Shown: positions 35,696 to 48,300 of the stretch, in pieces | Position numbering within the stretch: the stretch's first letter is position 1 | How the letters are laid out: every line of letters begins with the position of its first letter | Source of the DNA: Drosophila pseudoobscura | Lineage: Eukaryota > Arthropoda > Insecta > Diptera > Drosophilidae | Direction of reading: 5' to 3' | DNA: 64,000 bases | Assembly (NCBI RefSeq): GCF_009870125.1 | Contig: NC_046681.1 | Coordinates: 26,620,001-26,684,000 of the forward strand | Translations under genes and position numbers: made by a program | The notes under the pieces: model-generated | The model's database searches: none | What the model saw: the letters and a program-made list of their open reading frames with translations, nothing else | Told to the model about the DNA's origin: nothing

Positions 35696-35789
35696 GGTAT
35701 ATTTAAGGTATATTTTGAAAATGAGACGGTATATTTCTGGAAGTCGGACGGTATATTTTATGGATAAATCCGCTGCCACACTGGCAGCG
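35696..35789 (+). promoter_or_regulatory. Promoter of the HECT-ligase gene: four GGTATATTT motifs
   Basis: GGTATATTT occurs at 35696, 35707, 35728 and 35750, all in the same orientation. This is the core of the Drosophila core-promoter element known as Ohler motif 6 (KTYRGTATWTTT). It is followed at 35771-35789 by CGCTGCCA-CAC-TGGCAGCG, an inverted repeat with 8-bp arms. Such TATA-less motif sets mark broad, housekeeping-type promoters. The first coding exon follows about 290 bp downstream. Confidence 0.65.
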
Positions 35790-36075
35790 TTGGATGCACT
35801 TTTGCAACCGTTTTTGTGCTATTTTTTGTGCAAAAATAATAAATAAAATATTCAGTGTAAGAATAGAACAACACTTGAGATTAAATGAAACAGAATACAG
35901 TTGAAATCGGCTTGAAAAAATGCTCGCGTTGTTTTCGTGTGTGGCCTGTGGTGCTGTTGCTTCCACCTGCAACTCAGCTGGCAGCGATGTCAAAGTGCGC
36001 GCATTAAATATTTAGAAAGAGACAGCTGCGTAGCTCTCCCATGCATTTATCAGGTCTACCTTCCGAACTTTGATT

Positions 36076-39000
36076 ATGTGGAAACGCTCGCTCAAAGTCA
36101 TAGTAGCCCTCGTCTTGAGCTTGATGTTCACCGTGTCCCTAGTGAAGATTGTTCTATTGATCTGGACATCGTATCCCGCCTGGCTGCAACGCTACACCGA
36201 CGCCGAGCGCCCTTTGCCCACCGTTGAGGAATGGCTGGATTCGGAGCAATTGTCAGCCTACAAAAAGTTATTTCGCGATAAAGGTGAGTCTTGTAATGCA
36301 ATCCCTTGTATTGAGTTTACGGTTGCAGATGTCGGGGCATTGGCATTCCTCCTTATCGTAGGTTCAGCTGTGAATTATTGCGATTTGGGTTTCTTTTGTT
36401 GATATTTATTATTTGTTTGTATCACACTCATTGTATCAACCTCTCTCACTCTTACACTCAGCAAGTGCTCGCGCTCTCACGTGTCAAATGTTTATGTTTG
36501 TGTGTGTGTGTGAGATATTTTGTGTAGTTTGAAAGCTCTCTAAAGCTGCATTTTGATGTGCTTTCAACACGTGCTGCAGTAAATAATCTGTAGAGAAAAA
36601 AAATTAAAAAATTGAGTAACACGAAAATTCAACTAAATGCACTGGAAGCAAAATTAGAAAAAATACAATAAAATCGAGTTGAAAAAGAAAAAAAAAGATT
36701 TTCAGAAATCAAGGTTCCACCGAGATTTGAACTCGGATCGCAGGATTCAGAGTCCTGAGTGCTAACCATTACACCATGGAACCTCTCTGAACGCCGTGCA
36801 ACACCATTAGCGGTAAAAGCCGTTCAAAGATGATCTTCTATTATATTTATCTTTAAACTAAATGATATTAACAACAAAAATACATACCAATATAAAAACA
36901 GAATTCGTCGTATTAACAGAAATATTATTAAAAAACAAAATTTCACTTCAGGTTCTACCGAGATTTGAACTCGGATCGCAGGATTCAGAGTCCTGAGTGC
37001 TAACCATTACACCATAGAACCGCTTTGAACAAGCATCGCTTAGAGGCAGTTTTCTAGTCAAGCGATGACCTGCTCTGACACCACAGATCGTAGAAGAGAA
37101 AGTTGATCAACAATTTTAGGGCTATTAATAAAAACCTGATCTATTGTTATTATTTGGTTCCCTCGCAGGTAAACAAGAGACAAATTTGTTGCTATTGCTA
37201 GGGCTGCATAAGTTAATATTCCATACATTTTATGAGATTTAACTCGCTTCATTACGTGCTGAACTTTTCGTAAAAATTACACACGCTAATTAAGCACATG
37301 GTGCCCTGAATAATTGTAATGTAATTTTAATAAAGGGCGCCAAACAAAAAAACAACCTGCTGGAATATATACTCCGAGAGAGAGAGCAGCCCCAGGACGT
37401 AGCAAAAGCTTTTTCTTTACTCCGAATCGGGTCTTCGGCTCCTGAATCCCCCGAAAGTTTTCTGTGTCAGAGACTCAGCAGCCAGTCGCAGGCCTCGCGT
37501 CTTTTTCGGACTCGTGCCTGACTAGGGTTTCGGTATAAAATCAATCGTAAGTGTCCTTAAATGCTCAGTTTTGGTTTTCCTGTGAAGCGCGCTGGGTTCA
37601 CACTCCACGTGCTCGCGTTTTTCCCCCGTTTTTCTTTGGTACCAAGCAAAAAATAAATCTCACAACAAAACTTATAATTAAAATTCTAGCAGAAAAAAAA
37701 ATAATAAAAACTGTAATAGACGCTGAAAGTTCTTACTTTTTGTGTTAGTTTCCATCGCGTTTTCTAAGTTCGTCTCTTGTTTTAATCGAAGTAAACGTTG
37801 TCAAAACATTTCGTGACACCGAGGACAATAAAGCCCAGAAACAATAACCAAAAGAGACACACGAAAAAGGAAAAATAAAACGTTTTTGGGGTAGCCCTAA
37901 CCTACTTATTTCGGTTAGCACGTGTTCCCAAACTCTCATATTCGCCCATCACATAATCCTGCGATAGATATCCCAGCCGGTTCCACTCAAAGCTAATGAT
38001 GCATGGCTAATCCTTATAATACGCGTTACGGGTAAATGAATGCTGGAAGAAAGCAAATTTCGCGCCGTACAATTTTCCACATTTTGGCATATTAATTTTT
38101 TATTGTTGGCGGGCGGTGGGAGAGGCTGGAGAGAAGTACGGCGCTGGATGCCCCATTGGGGTGTTCACACTTCAATGCGCAGTTATTTTATAGGCCTTAG
38201 CACTCCCGAAGACCCCCATAGACCCCATCTGTTCTGTTCTGTTCGGCTCGTGTGTTCCATTATCCTATCTAAATAAACTGACTCATCCGCAGTGTGTGTG
38301 TGATTCTACATGTTTGTTTTTCTGTTATAATGTTAAATGTCACTCGATGTTGGGGTTTCGGCCTGGTCGCATCGGTGTCCGCTCATAAAGAATTAATTGC
38401 CAATTAATTTTGATGACACTCTTCTCTTCTCTTTTCTCTCCATTTTCGCACTTGACCGTGTCCAGGTCCATGTCCACTTGAATTCTGGTTGTCGTACTCC
38501 TTTCCCGAGACCCCCCAACACACGCGCTTAACCTTTAAATCGCATTTACTTTTGACCTGCATATTAATTAATGGGTTAACAGCACGACATCCCGAAAAAA
38601 GGGTTCTTCTGTGGTCAATTATGCATTAAGTGGCATTTTGGGGAATGAATCGTAATTGTATAATATATGTATGCATGTACATTTATATAAAAGTGTAGGC
38701 GGTAACAGCTCAAGAAGACGTTGCTTTGGCCCGTTCTTACATAATATTGCAGAAAAAAACAATAGGAGAAGACTACCCTTTGTAGGTTGTCGGAATCTTT
38801 TGAGTTGGTGGTACATTTTCCTGGATTTTGCGGGATGTATTCGAGTTTTATTCGAATTTATAGTAATTGTATACTTCTCCGATAAATTTTTCCCATTTAT
38901 ATAAAAGTTTCTTTAAATGAAAGAACAAATTTCTTTTAATTCTGGCATAACCTTAACGAAAATATAGACTCTTTGTCATGGAGTATCCAAATTAATATGG

Positions 39001-42000
39001 TAAATCCATTCGAACTTCGATACAACGCAACACAGAAAAAATTTTGACAATAAGAAATCTAAATCTTGTGTCATATAGCTGAAATAACACCCTCAATGGT
39101 GAGATCAGATCTATAAATATGTAGCTTAAAACTAAAAAAAATAACGTTAAGGTTCCACCGAGATTTGAACTCGGATCGCAGGATTCAGAGTCCTGAGTGC
39201 TAACCATTACACCATGGAACCCACTGGGCGAGGGCCATCAAAGAGCTCTGTTCGATTTCCAAAGAAAGATCATAGCTAGATCAAGAAAACAAGAAAGAAG
39301 AAAAACAAAGAGAAGAAGCCACAAAAAGAAAGAAGAGAACAATGTAAAGCAACGCAAACATACGAATAAATATTTCCATAAAAACCAGAAATACCCGTCG
39401 GACATTTTTGCAGAGCCGACGAAATTGCTCGAGCAATCAGCAATAAGGGGGTCGGGTGCGAAGAAGGGAAAAAGGGGGAGTGTAGCTACCAACAAAGGTA
39501 TAAAGAGACGAAGAGCGGCCACCTTTATGGCCAGAGAAAGCGAGAGAGGAAGATACGCCATCCTGGACGGAAGCATTTAGTTTGTGCGACAAAAAGAGGA
39601 AATAATTGTTTGGTAAACATTGACCAATGTCCGACACAAGAAGAAGCATATAGCAGGCCGGCGGAAGGAAAACAGAAAATATGTCCAACCTTTTTTCTGT
39701 GGGCTTTCCCTCCCCCTTCTTTTCCTTCGATGCCTACAAGGAAATTAAAAGGAAATTGCGCCTTGTTTTGTACGAGTGTGGTGGAGGTACGAGGGTTGGC
39801 TGGAGAGCAGTGGGTGGCTGGGTTGGGTTAGGTTTGGAGCACGGGGAGTGTGCGGCGGAGCAAATTAAAAGGTTTTTATGCCCAACTTGAGAGTCTGTGT
39901 GGGAAGGCTCAGAAGCAGTTAAAAATGACACAAGTGGCGAACGAGAGAGAGACAGGGACATGAAGCGACAAGAAACAACCGAAACCATAGGAAAGCCTTT
40001 AGGGTATGAAGCGTTAGATACCCTGCAGGTTCCATATACAATTACGCATTTCATAAATATACAGTGCATATGTATTTATGATAATATTTAGTCTTACTAT
40101 CCACTTACAGCGGTATATTTTTCCTATCAGACGAGAATCATCATACCTTGTCTGCAAAGGGCATCCCACAAGCAGAGACAGCGACAGAGACAGCAGACAA
40201 CGGTTACACATGTGCAAATAACAAGAGGCCTCATTGTGTGTCATCCCTACCTACCTCCCATCCACCCTCTCACACTCATTCACTTACGTACTCTCTCTGC
40301 CTGCCTCTCGCCGCGCTCTCTCTCTCACACACGCCGTGCTGTAACAGTTGCAACTGTTTTTGTTATGTAGGCCAAAGATGTCAGAGAACGGAAGCCTGAC
40401 TGACTCTTGCTGCTGTCGCACTCACACACACACACATCCCCATCCAGGCTCCCGCTGGCTCTTCTCTATTCCGCGCTCCGCTGCAGCTGTTTCTACTATG
40501 CACTGCTTTGCTTCCGCTGTCCCTCCGCTTCCCTCGTTCATCCGTTATGCGTGCTGCTTTGATGCCTGGCGGCGCTCTTTTGCGGTTAGTTATCATTATT
40601 GCCATCCCCCTCGACGGCGTTTTGTTCTCTATTCGCTGTCCTTGTTCCTCTCTCGTCGCTGTTTCTGTCGCATTTGTCAGCCACAATTATTATAATGCAG
40701 CAGCCAAGTTTTTCTCTCTCGCTCCCCTGCTCTCTCTCTCTCTTTCACACTCGCCTCTCAATTGTACTCTCTTGCTTTTGGAAATTATCATATTGTTGGT
40801 GCCTTTTGTGGCGTCCTTGAATGGGCAAACAAAGCATATGGGGGAAAAGAAACATTTGCGCATTTCAACGCAAAAGATTATTTTCAACTTTTTGCATAAC
40901 AACAACAGGCAAAAAACGTGAGCAGAGAGCAGCCAAGAAAAGGCGAATGAAAAAACAGCATAGACTCGAGCTCGCAGAGGGATATGGTGAGAGGATACCC
41001 TGGAATGAACAGAACAATAAGAACAAATGAACGAAACAAGGGCATGGTGATGACTGACTTTAATGAAAGGCTTCGGTTGATTATACAACAATTTCAGCAT
41101 TCGGATGAGGGAAACGATGAACGATAATTTAATGTGATATAGGGTGCGATATACAGATAATACCTCTATAGAAAGATAGATAAATTAGCAACTCAAATCA
41201 TTGAAATATTGTACCAATTCCAACATTGATCTACGAAGACATATGTTGTATAGATATATGCTCGTATTCAAGGAATACCAAATAAAACTCTCTAGGATTG
41301 TTTCCCAAGCTACATTTTCCACTTCCTCTATATCTATTTATCCCACAGATTCGTAACTTTCTTGGTTACAGAGAATTCAAATCCATGTTTTTGATTTTTA
41401 GAATGCTCACATCAAGGAATCTTGTTTGAGCGCTTTTTGCTATACTGTTCTGCCCGCTAGAAACTCCTTTCAGTCTCGTTATTTTTGTGACATAATCAAC
41501 AAATGTTTATAGCATCAAAAAAGAGACATCCTTATGCTAGATAGTTGCAGTTTTTTCCACCTTTTCACCAGCAACAACAATTTGGATAGCAATCCAGCTA
41601 AAATCCTCCGGAATCCCAGTACACCCGGGCTTAGGAGCGCAAAAACTTTTGCCGCAGTCTCTCAATCTGCAGCATTTCCACCATTCGCCCCTGTAGGCTT
41701 AGCTATTCTCCATTTGTGGCTGCCACAGACCTCAGGCCTATACCCGATCCGTTCCTTTCGGCTGGGCATTAACATAAAGCAAACATTTCGTCCTGGCTTT
41801 GCACTAAAGAAATTTGTAGTCATAAAAGTTTCAGTATCATGCCTATATTTCGCTCTATCTTCGACCCCCACACAAGAACACAAAAGCCAAGAACCCGCCA
41901 AGAAAAGACCCTGCCGACTTATGACAAGTTATGGCCGGGACTAGGCCTACTTTTTTTCTGTGGGTTACTTTTCTATTTTTTACTTGCGAAAAAGGAGCCT

Positions 42001-42305
42001 CGTAAAACAACAAAATATGGCAAACATTTATTTTACACGCAAGAGAATGAGAAAGACAACGAGAGGGATGGGTGCTGTTCGACTGAAAGAGAGGGGATAT
42101 AGACCATGTGTGTGGGCCACTTGGCGACCCTAAAGCAAATGAACAGCTCACTTTCATTACAAATTCCGACAGTAAACACACAAACAAATGCCCAGACCAG
42201 ACATACAGATACTGGTACCCTCCTCCCTCCCGAACACCGAACACGGAGAAAGTTTTGTCAGCTCCCATTACTAGACACCACACACACACACACACACACA
42301 GGAGC

Positions 42306-42351
<46 letters not shown>

Positions 42352-45300
42352 ATGTTTGGTTGAGCAAACAAAAACAAAAATGGCGCCATCAATGGCCACG
42401 TTCCTTCCACGATGATGACGCTGACGATGATGATGATAATCAGCTTCAGAAGGAGGCTGCTGCTACTACCTATATTTTCTGGCTGTTACGAAATTATTGA
42501 CTTCTGTGGGCCGGGCACAGCGGGGAAGTGGGAACAGTGTGTGTGAGGGTTGGCGCATAATTTTCGCACACGTCTGCCCCTGCCCCTGCCCCTGTTCCTC
42601 TCCCTGCCCCTGCCTTCACTGTCAGAGTGCTATCAATAAATATTTGCCAATGTCTTTCGGTGGGTGTGGTATGGGTTTTTACTCTGCCAGAAAGATTGGT
42701 GACGCCTGCAATTCGAACTGGCAGCCACTGACAGACTGCGGAAACGGCCTTGAATGGAGCCGGAGATAGTTAAGATTTAGAAGGAGATATGGAGGGATAT
42801 GGATACGAATTGTGCGAGAGGGTTTTTTGCAGCGTCCGCTCAAGTGTCTACAAACGAGCATCAATGCGCCGCGTCGTTCGCACGACATGTATGTTGTTTT
42901 TTAACATTTTCTATTGCATCCCGAGCATCCATGTACCGCCTCGTGTGGCACCACTGCTTTAAAACTAGAAGCATAAATAATGTTTGATTTCGAAAGTATT
43001 TTGTAATAGAAACTGCAATAGGAGAGGCTGTTGTCACTACCTTATGTCTGAGACCTAGTTCTGAGAAATTAAACTAAAGACTGACTAAAAAATGTAGAGA
43101 ATATTCTTGTTTGAAGTTCCATTCAAGACAATTTCTGCATTTTATCTTGGAATGAAAGACTTCACTTTTCAAAATGTATTTTATTCGATAATACATTCCT
43201 TACATTTCAGCTGGGGTTCTCGTTCCGTCCAGTCAAGATAAGTTTTTCCTTCCATTCGTTTCTTTTGTCTTGGAGACTTGAGAGAGACAGTTGCCTTGTT
43301 TATTATCCTTGTCGGCGATGGCACGCGCAAATCGTGTGTAGTTTTTATTGAGCTGCTCTCAGCAATTTTTCAGCTTGTTTTCTGTGTCTTAACTGAGGAG
43401 GGTACCACGGTCCACTCTATGCACACTCTCCACACACTTGAATGTAATTGTCTCAGCTGTGTAAATAAACATCGAGGCACTATATAAAAACACTCTGACA
43501 GACAGTCAGAAGGGGGAAGTGGGAAAAAAGTGGGAGGGCGAGTGAGACACGCCATGTCCTTACAGTATATATATCTGGAATAGTTGTCCTTGTCAGGTCA
43601 ACAACAAGGAGCTCTTTGTCTTTTCCGATTGTTGGTGTAATTTTGTTGTAGCTTCCCTGCACTTTCCAGTTAATGACAGCAATTTGAGGCAAGTTCAGAA
43701 ACGGGGCTGGGGCTGCTGGGTGGCAAAGTGTAATAGAGGGTGCCACTTGTTTACAATGCCATCAAATGCTGCTCCTTGGAGCGCCTCTCTTCAGGCTTTC
43801 CCTGCTGGCCTTCTCTATAGGGTTTCCCCTCTGCCGATCAATGAAGTTGTTGTCTCTGGTGCTGCTGCTGCCATTTGGCACTTGCCACTCGAAAGTGTGT
43901 TTAAAATGGAGCTGTAGATGGGAAATTGGAAATGGGGGATATAATTTTCCATCAGTGCATCAGAAAAAGGCAGGGAGAAAGAGATAAAGACAGATAAAAC
44001 AGCGTAAACAGAGAACGGATGTATAGAGAATAAACTTTTATTTTGATTTAAGCTTTTTGGCAAGCATCGTATAGAATTTCTTGGCAGCCAAAGCGGAAAA
44101 TTACAGTGAAATGAGAGGAAAAGAAAGAAGAGATTGTCTGAAAGAAAGAGAAAAGAGAGAGTTATGTATGTATGTCCCTTAAAGTGCATTTCATGAAAAT
44201 ATCGAAACTATTTTAAATAAAAGGTTCTCGGATTGCTTATTTCTTTATCGGTTATCGCATCGAGGTAATCGGCATCGCAAGGTATCGAATTATCAGACTT
44301 ATGAGGGAATTCAAAATTGGTCTTTCCGCTTGGTAGATCTAAATATTTCATGCACGTGCCGTTTGGGGTCTTATACTCGGACTATAGCTGGTACAGGGAC
44401 AACAGTATATGTATCTATAACTAATTGCCTTCCCCTACACCAGAGAGAGCACACTTCTCCTGTGCGAGCCTTACAGCTCCGAAACGCACTGCTTTTCTCT
44501 AATTTTCCTTTGTGACAGGCCTTAATCCGCGCGCTGCTTCCTCAAGGCATTGGCCTATCCATTTCATTCCATTATACATTTTCAACTTGTTCCTTTTATT
44601 TTTGTGTGCAAAAACTTTTACCCAACTTGTGTGAAAAGTGTGTATACACATAGTATATATCCAATCCCCATTCCGGTGTTCTGGCAGCCACCCTCTTTAG
44701 TAATCCGCAGCTATGCATGAAATATGTCAAAACTTTATGAGAGAAACTTTTTTAATAAATTAAAAATTACAAAATAACGCAAAAAATAAAAAGAAGGAAA
44801 CGAAAAAGCACAAAAACTAATCACAAAAGGCAGTGAAAAACATGATTTAGCCATTAAGTTGTGAGCGATATATATATAAATATATATAAGGTATAACAAT
44901 TTCCATTCGGAGAGTGAAAAGTTTTCGTGTGAACAGAATGTGGTCGCCGGAATCGGAAATAAATTCCATTGCCATGGCCACCACCATGCGGCATTCGCAG
45001 TCCTCGTCCTCAGGTGAGTTTTAATGAGTTTTAATTTTTTCGGATTCGTGTGTTTTGAACAAGGGTTAAGGCCTCCTCTTAGAGCTCCTAGGGTTAAGGC
45101 TTGCCGAGAGTTGTGCGGCGTTTGTGAATTAAATTCAAATTTTGGTTTCTTTATTTGACTGGTGGCTAATGCGGCGTATGCCCAATATGGCGCTCATACT
45201 CAAGTGTTTCCGTTTCCATTTCCACTTCCGCATCGCGCCTTTTGCTGTAACTGTACCTGCACCTGTTCCCTCCCCTTTTGTTGTGGCTGTACTTTGCCTT

Positions 45301-48300
45301 GAACCGTCATGCAAATTGCCTTTTGCCCTAAACCCTGACTAACCTTCGCATTGAGTTCACCTGACATGTGCAATCGGCTTGCAGTGCACCTCCTCCTCCT
45401 TCATGTATCCTTAATTAAAACGAAAGTCGAGAGTGCGGCTCGGGCAGGTCTTGTGCCTTCTTCGATGCCGTTTGCATGCCAATGACATAACCCCAACCCC
45501 ACCGTTGTGGGTGGAATAGGAGGACGGACGGCTTTCGAATGGCCGGTAAAGTGCTCTCATGCACGTAATGTGTAAACGACTCACGAAAGTGGGTGAAGCG
45601 GAGTGGGTGGCGCTGCATAGGTCTACCCACAGTTGCGGTCAAGGAAATAGAAATGGCAAAGAGCAAGCGCCATAATGATGCAACATGCCGCAGACTGTAG
45701 ATGCAACAAAAAGGTAAATCATTTGGTTGGTGGCTGGTTTTATTTGATAAAAGATTGAAGTAAAAATATTTGAAAGAACTACATGAACATTTATTACGGA
45801 AAAATATTTCTTTTGGACTAAAAAAAAGTTCATTCTCTATCAATTAAGAACGCCAGTTCCCATAGCCCTCCTATCCATTTTATTGACAGGCTTTCATTTC
45901 ATTTTACACTTAAATTATGCAGCTTGACAGCTGAAAGGATTAATTTGGTTGATTTTTTTAATCTCACTTCATCGACTACTGATTTCACAGCCTTAATGCA
46001 GTTCAGCTGTTAACATTCTCTCTTCCAATTATCCTACTGTCAATAAGTGTCATTCGGTGGGGTTCGAGAGCTGGCACTAATTGCTTCACTCATTATGTCC
46101 TCGAATAATTCGGAAATAAAGTATTTTACAATTCATGAATTTCAACAATTTATAATCGGGAAAAACTCTGCAATTTTGTAGGATTTAAATGATAGATACA
46201 ACGACACATCAACAGAGAAGTGGCTTTACTAATTTGTTTAAAGCATGCACTAGATGTGGGTTGTACAAAAATCCCAATAACGATGATCCCTAAAGGTGCA
46301 AAGACGCCGATCAAATAATTTTGCATTAATAAATAATAATAAATATAATAAATAATAAATAATAAGCTTAATCTCTCTCTATACTTTGTTGCATATTTCT
46401 ATATGTATATGTATGTATATACGAGCGCGGTATCGTATCGTGGGTTAAGCTGCAGGTTAAGCTTGTCTGTAATCAGCTGGTCGCATTCGATGATGATCTG
46501 AGCGCTGTTGATCATAAATATTCAGTGGTTTTCCCTTTAGAATTCAGTCTGGTTTTGGATTTCATTCAGACAAGCAGCCCTAGCCATGCCCCGTTCGATT
46601 CTCTTTCTGTTATTGGCGATAACCTTTGGGAGTTCCCAGTCACAGCTAGGGTCCCAGGTGAGTGCACGGTTCAGTTTATTGAGTAACACTAAGAACATTA
46701 AGATTCATTTAATGAAGGACAAATCTGCGCCAGCCAGTACCTTTGTGTTGGAATCTCAAAACGAGGATTTGCAGTGCGGATCAGCTATGAAAATTCTCCT
46801 AAGGCACCTGGATTCCCATGACTCTAATCAGAATGCAGATATTCTCTCAAAACTGGCCCAACTAGACGAAAAGTTGGAGGCTCAAGGACAAAAACTTCAA
46901 CATTTAGAAATCGAACTCTCATCCAGGCGAACTTCAATGGAAGAAACTACAAGAAATAGAAACAATTTTCGAAAAATTGGTACAAAATATTACCACATTG
47001 AAGATAGCCAACAAATGACCTGGTACCGTGCATTGGATAAATGCCATCAAATGGGGGGTCATCTGGCGAACGTGCAAAGCGATGAGGAGTTCCAGGCACT
47101 CAGTAGGATGCTGAAGGAGCAGCAATATTATTGGATAGATTTGACCGATGAAGAAACATATGGAGTGTTTATTTCGTCCACTACAGGCAGGAATGGAACC
47201 TTCTTCAATTGGGACACATATCATATGAATAATCACCGGAAAACCACTTCACGTTGCGTTGTTTTACAAACGAATTTTGGGGAGCCAATGGATAATACGG
47301 ACAAAATGCTGTGCTTTAGATGCCGTAACGAAATGTACTTCATCTGTGAGGCATCCTCTGATGATAATGTAAACTACGGCGAAGATAACCAAATGCTTAT
47401 TTGAAATTCACTCATGAGACACTCATGGACAATCGTTTTGTTACGAATGTCTCTCTTTAAAAGACTTATTGCGGACAATCTTTTAGCACATAATTTGGTG
47501 ATATTTATTCATCAGCATTAGCCCTCTAGGATGCCTTAAGGGTTTCCCCCTATATGATCACCATTTTGGTGGACTTCTCTTTATTACTTTTGTATCTGAA
47601 ATTCCAGCCAAATACTCGTACACTTTATTCTTCGTAAACTATTTTTTATCTGTTGGTATTTATAACTTGATTCACTTTGATTTATACACACAAATGCGTT
47701 TGTTCCACCTTTAAAAGTGTGTGCGGGGAGGGCATCAGGAAATCGTACGTACGAGTGAAATATGTGCAATAAGTAAATAATTTCCCCCATAAACATTTCC
47801 ATCAAACCCCCTTCGTCCCTTCGTTGAGTGTAAGAGCCCCACTCCCAAGACCTTCAATCACGCACATACACATTTAGAGGTACACCTGCCCATTTCTCAC
47901 GCACACAGATACAACGCAATGAACACACACACTGATACACGGTCGAACGCACACACACACGCTCACGTATGAACACAAATACGTAACTCCAATTGGAAAA
48001 TGCCAAAGTGTTGCAGCTTCGTTCGTGCAAATTTGTTTATGCGAATTTCCATGTTGCCAGCACTCTGCCAGAAAGAGAGAGAGAGAGAGAGAGAGGGCAA
48101 TACAATTTGGAAGGGTGAGTACAGAGAGGGGATGAGTTTGTGTGTGGTATAGGCAGGGAAAATATTCCATGTTCAACCTACGTTTGCTGTATTTTTGATA
48201 CCCCTCGATTGGAAAATTGGTGTTTCCGCACAGATGGAAGCACTTCTTTTGAAGAATTCTACAAATATACAAATCGGTGTATACAACCAGCTCTTTATAC

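Noticed and set aside
40348-40921. Overlapping 115- and 137-codon plus-strand frames
   Set aside because: CT-rich strand bias gives Ser/Leu/Cys-rich nonsense; no family resemblance.
41855-42367. 170-codon minus-strand frame
   Set aside because: Produced by the CA microsatellite (Val-Cys repeats) and neighbouring sequence.
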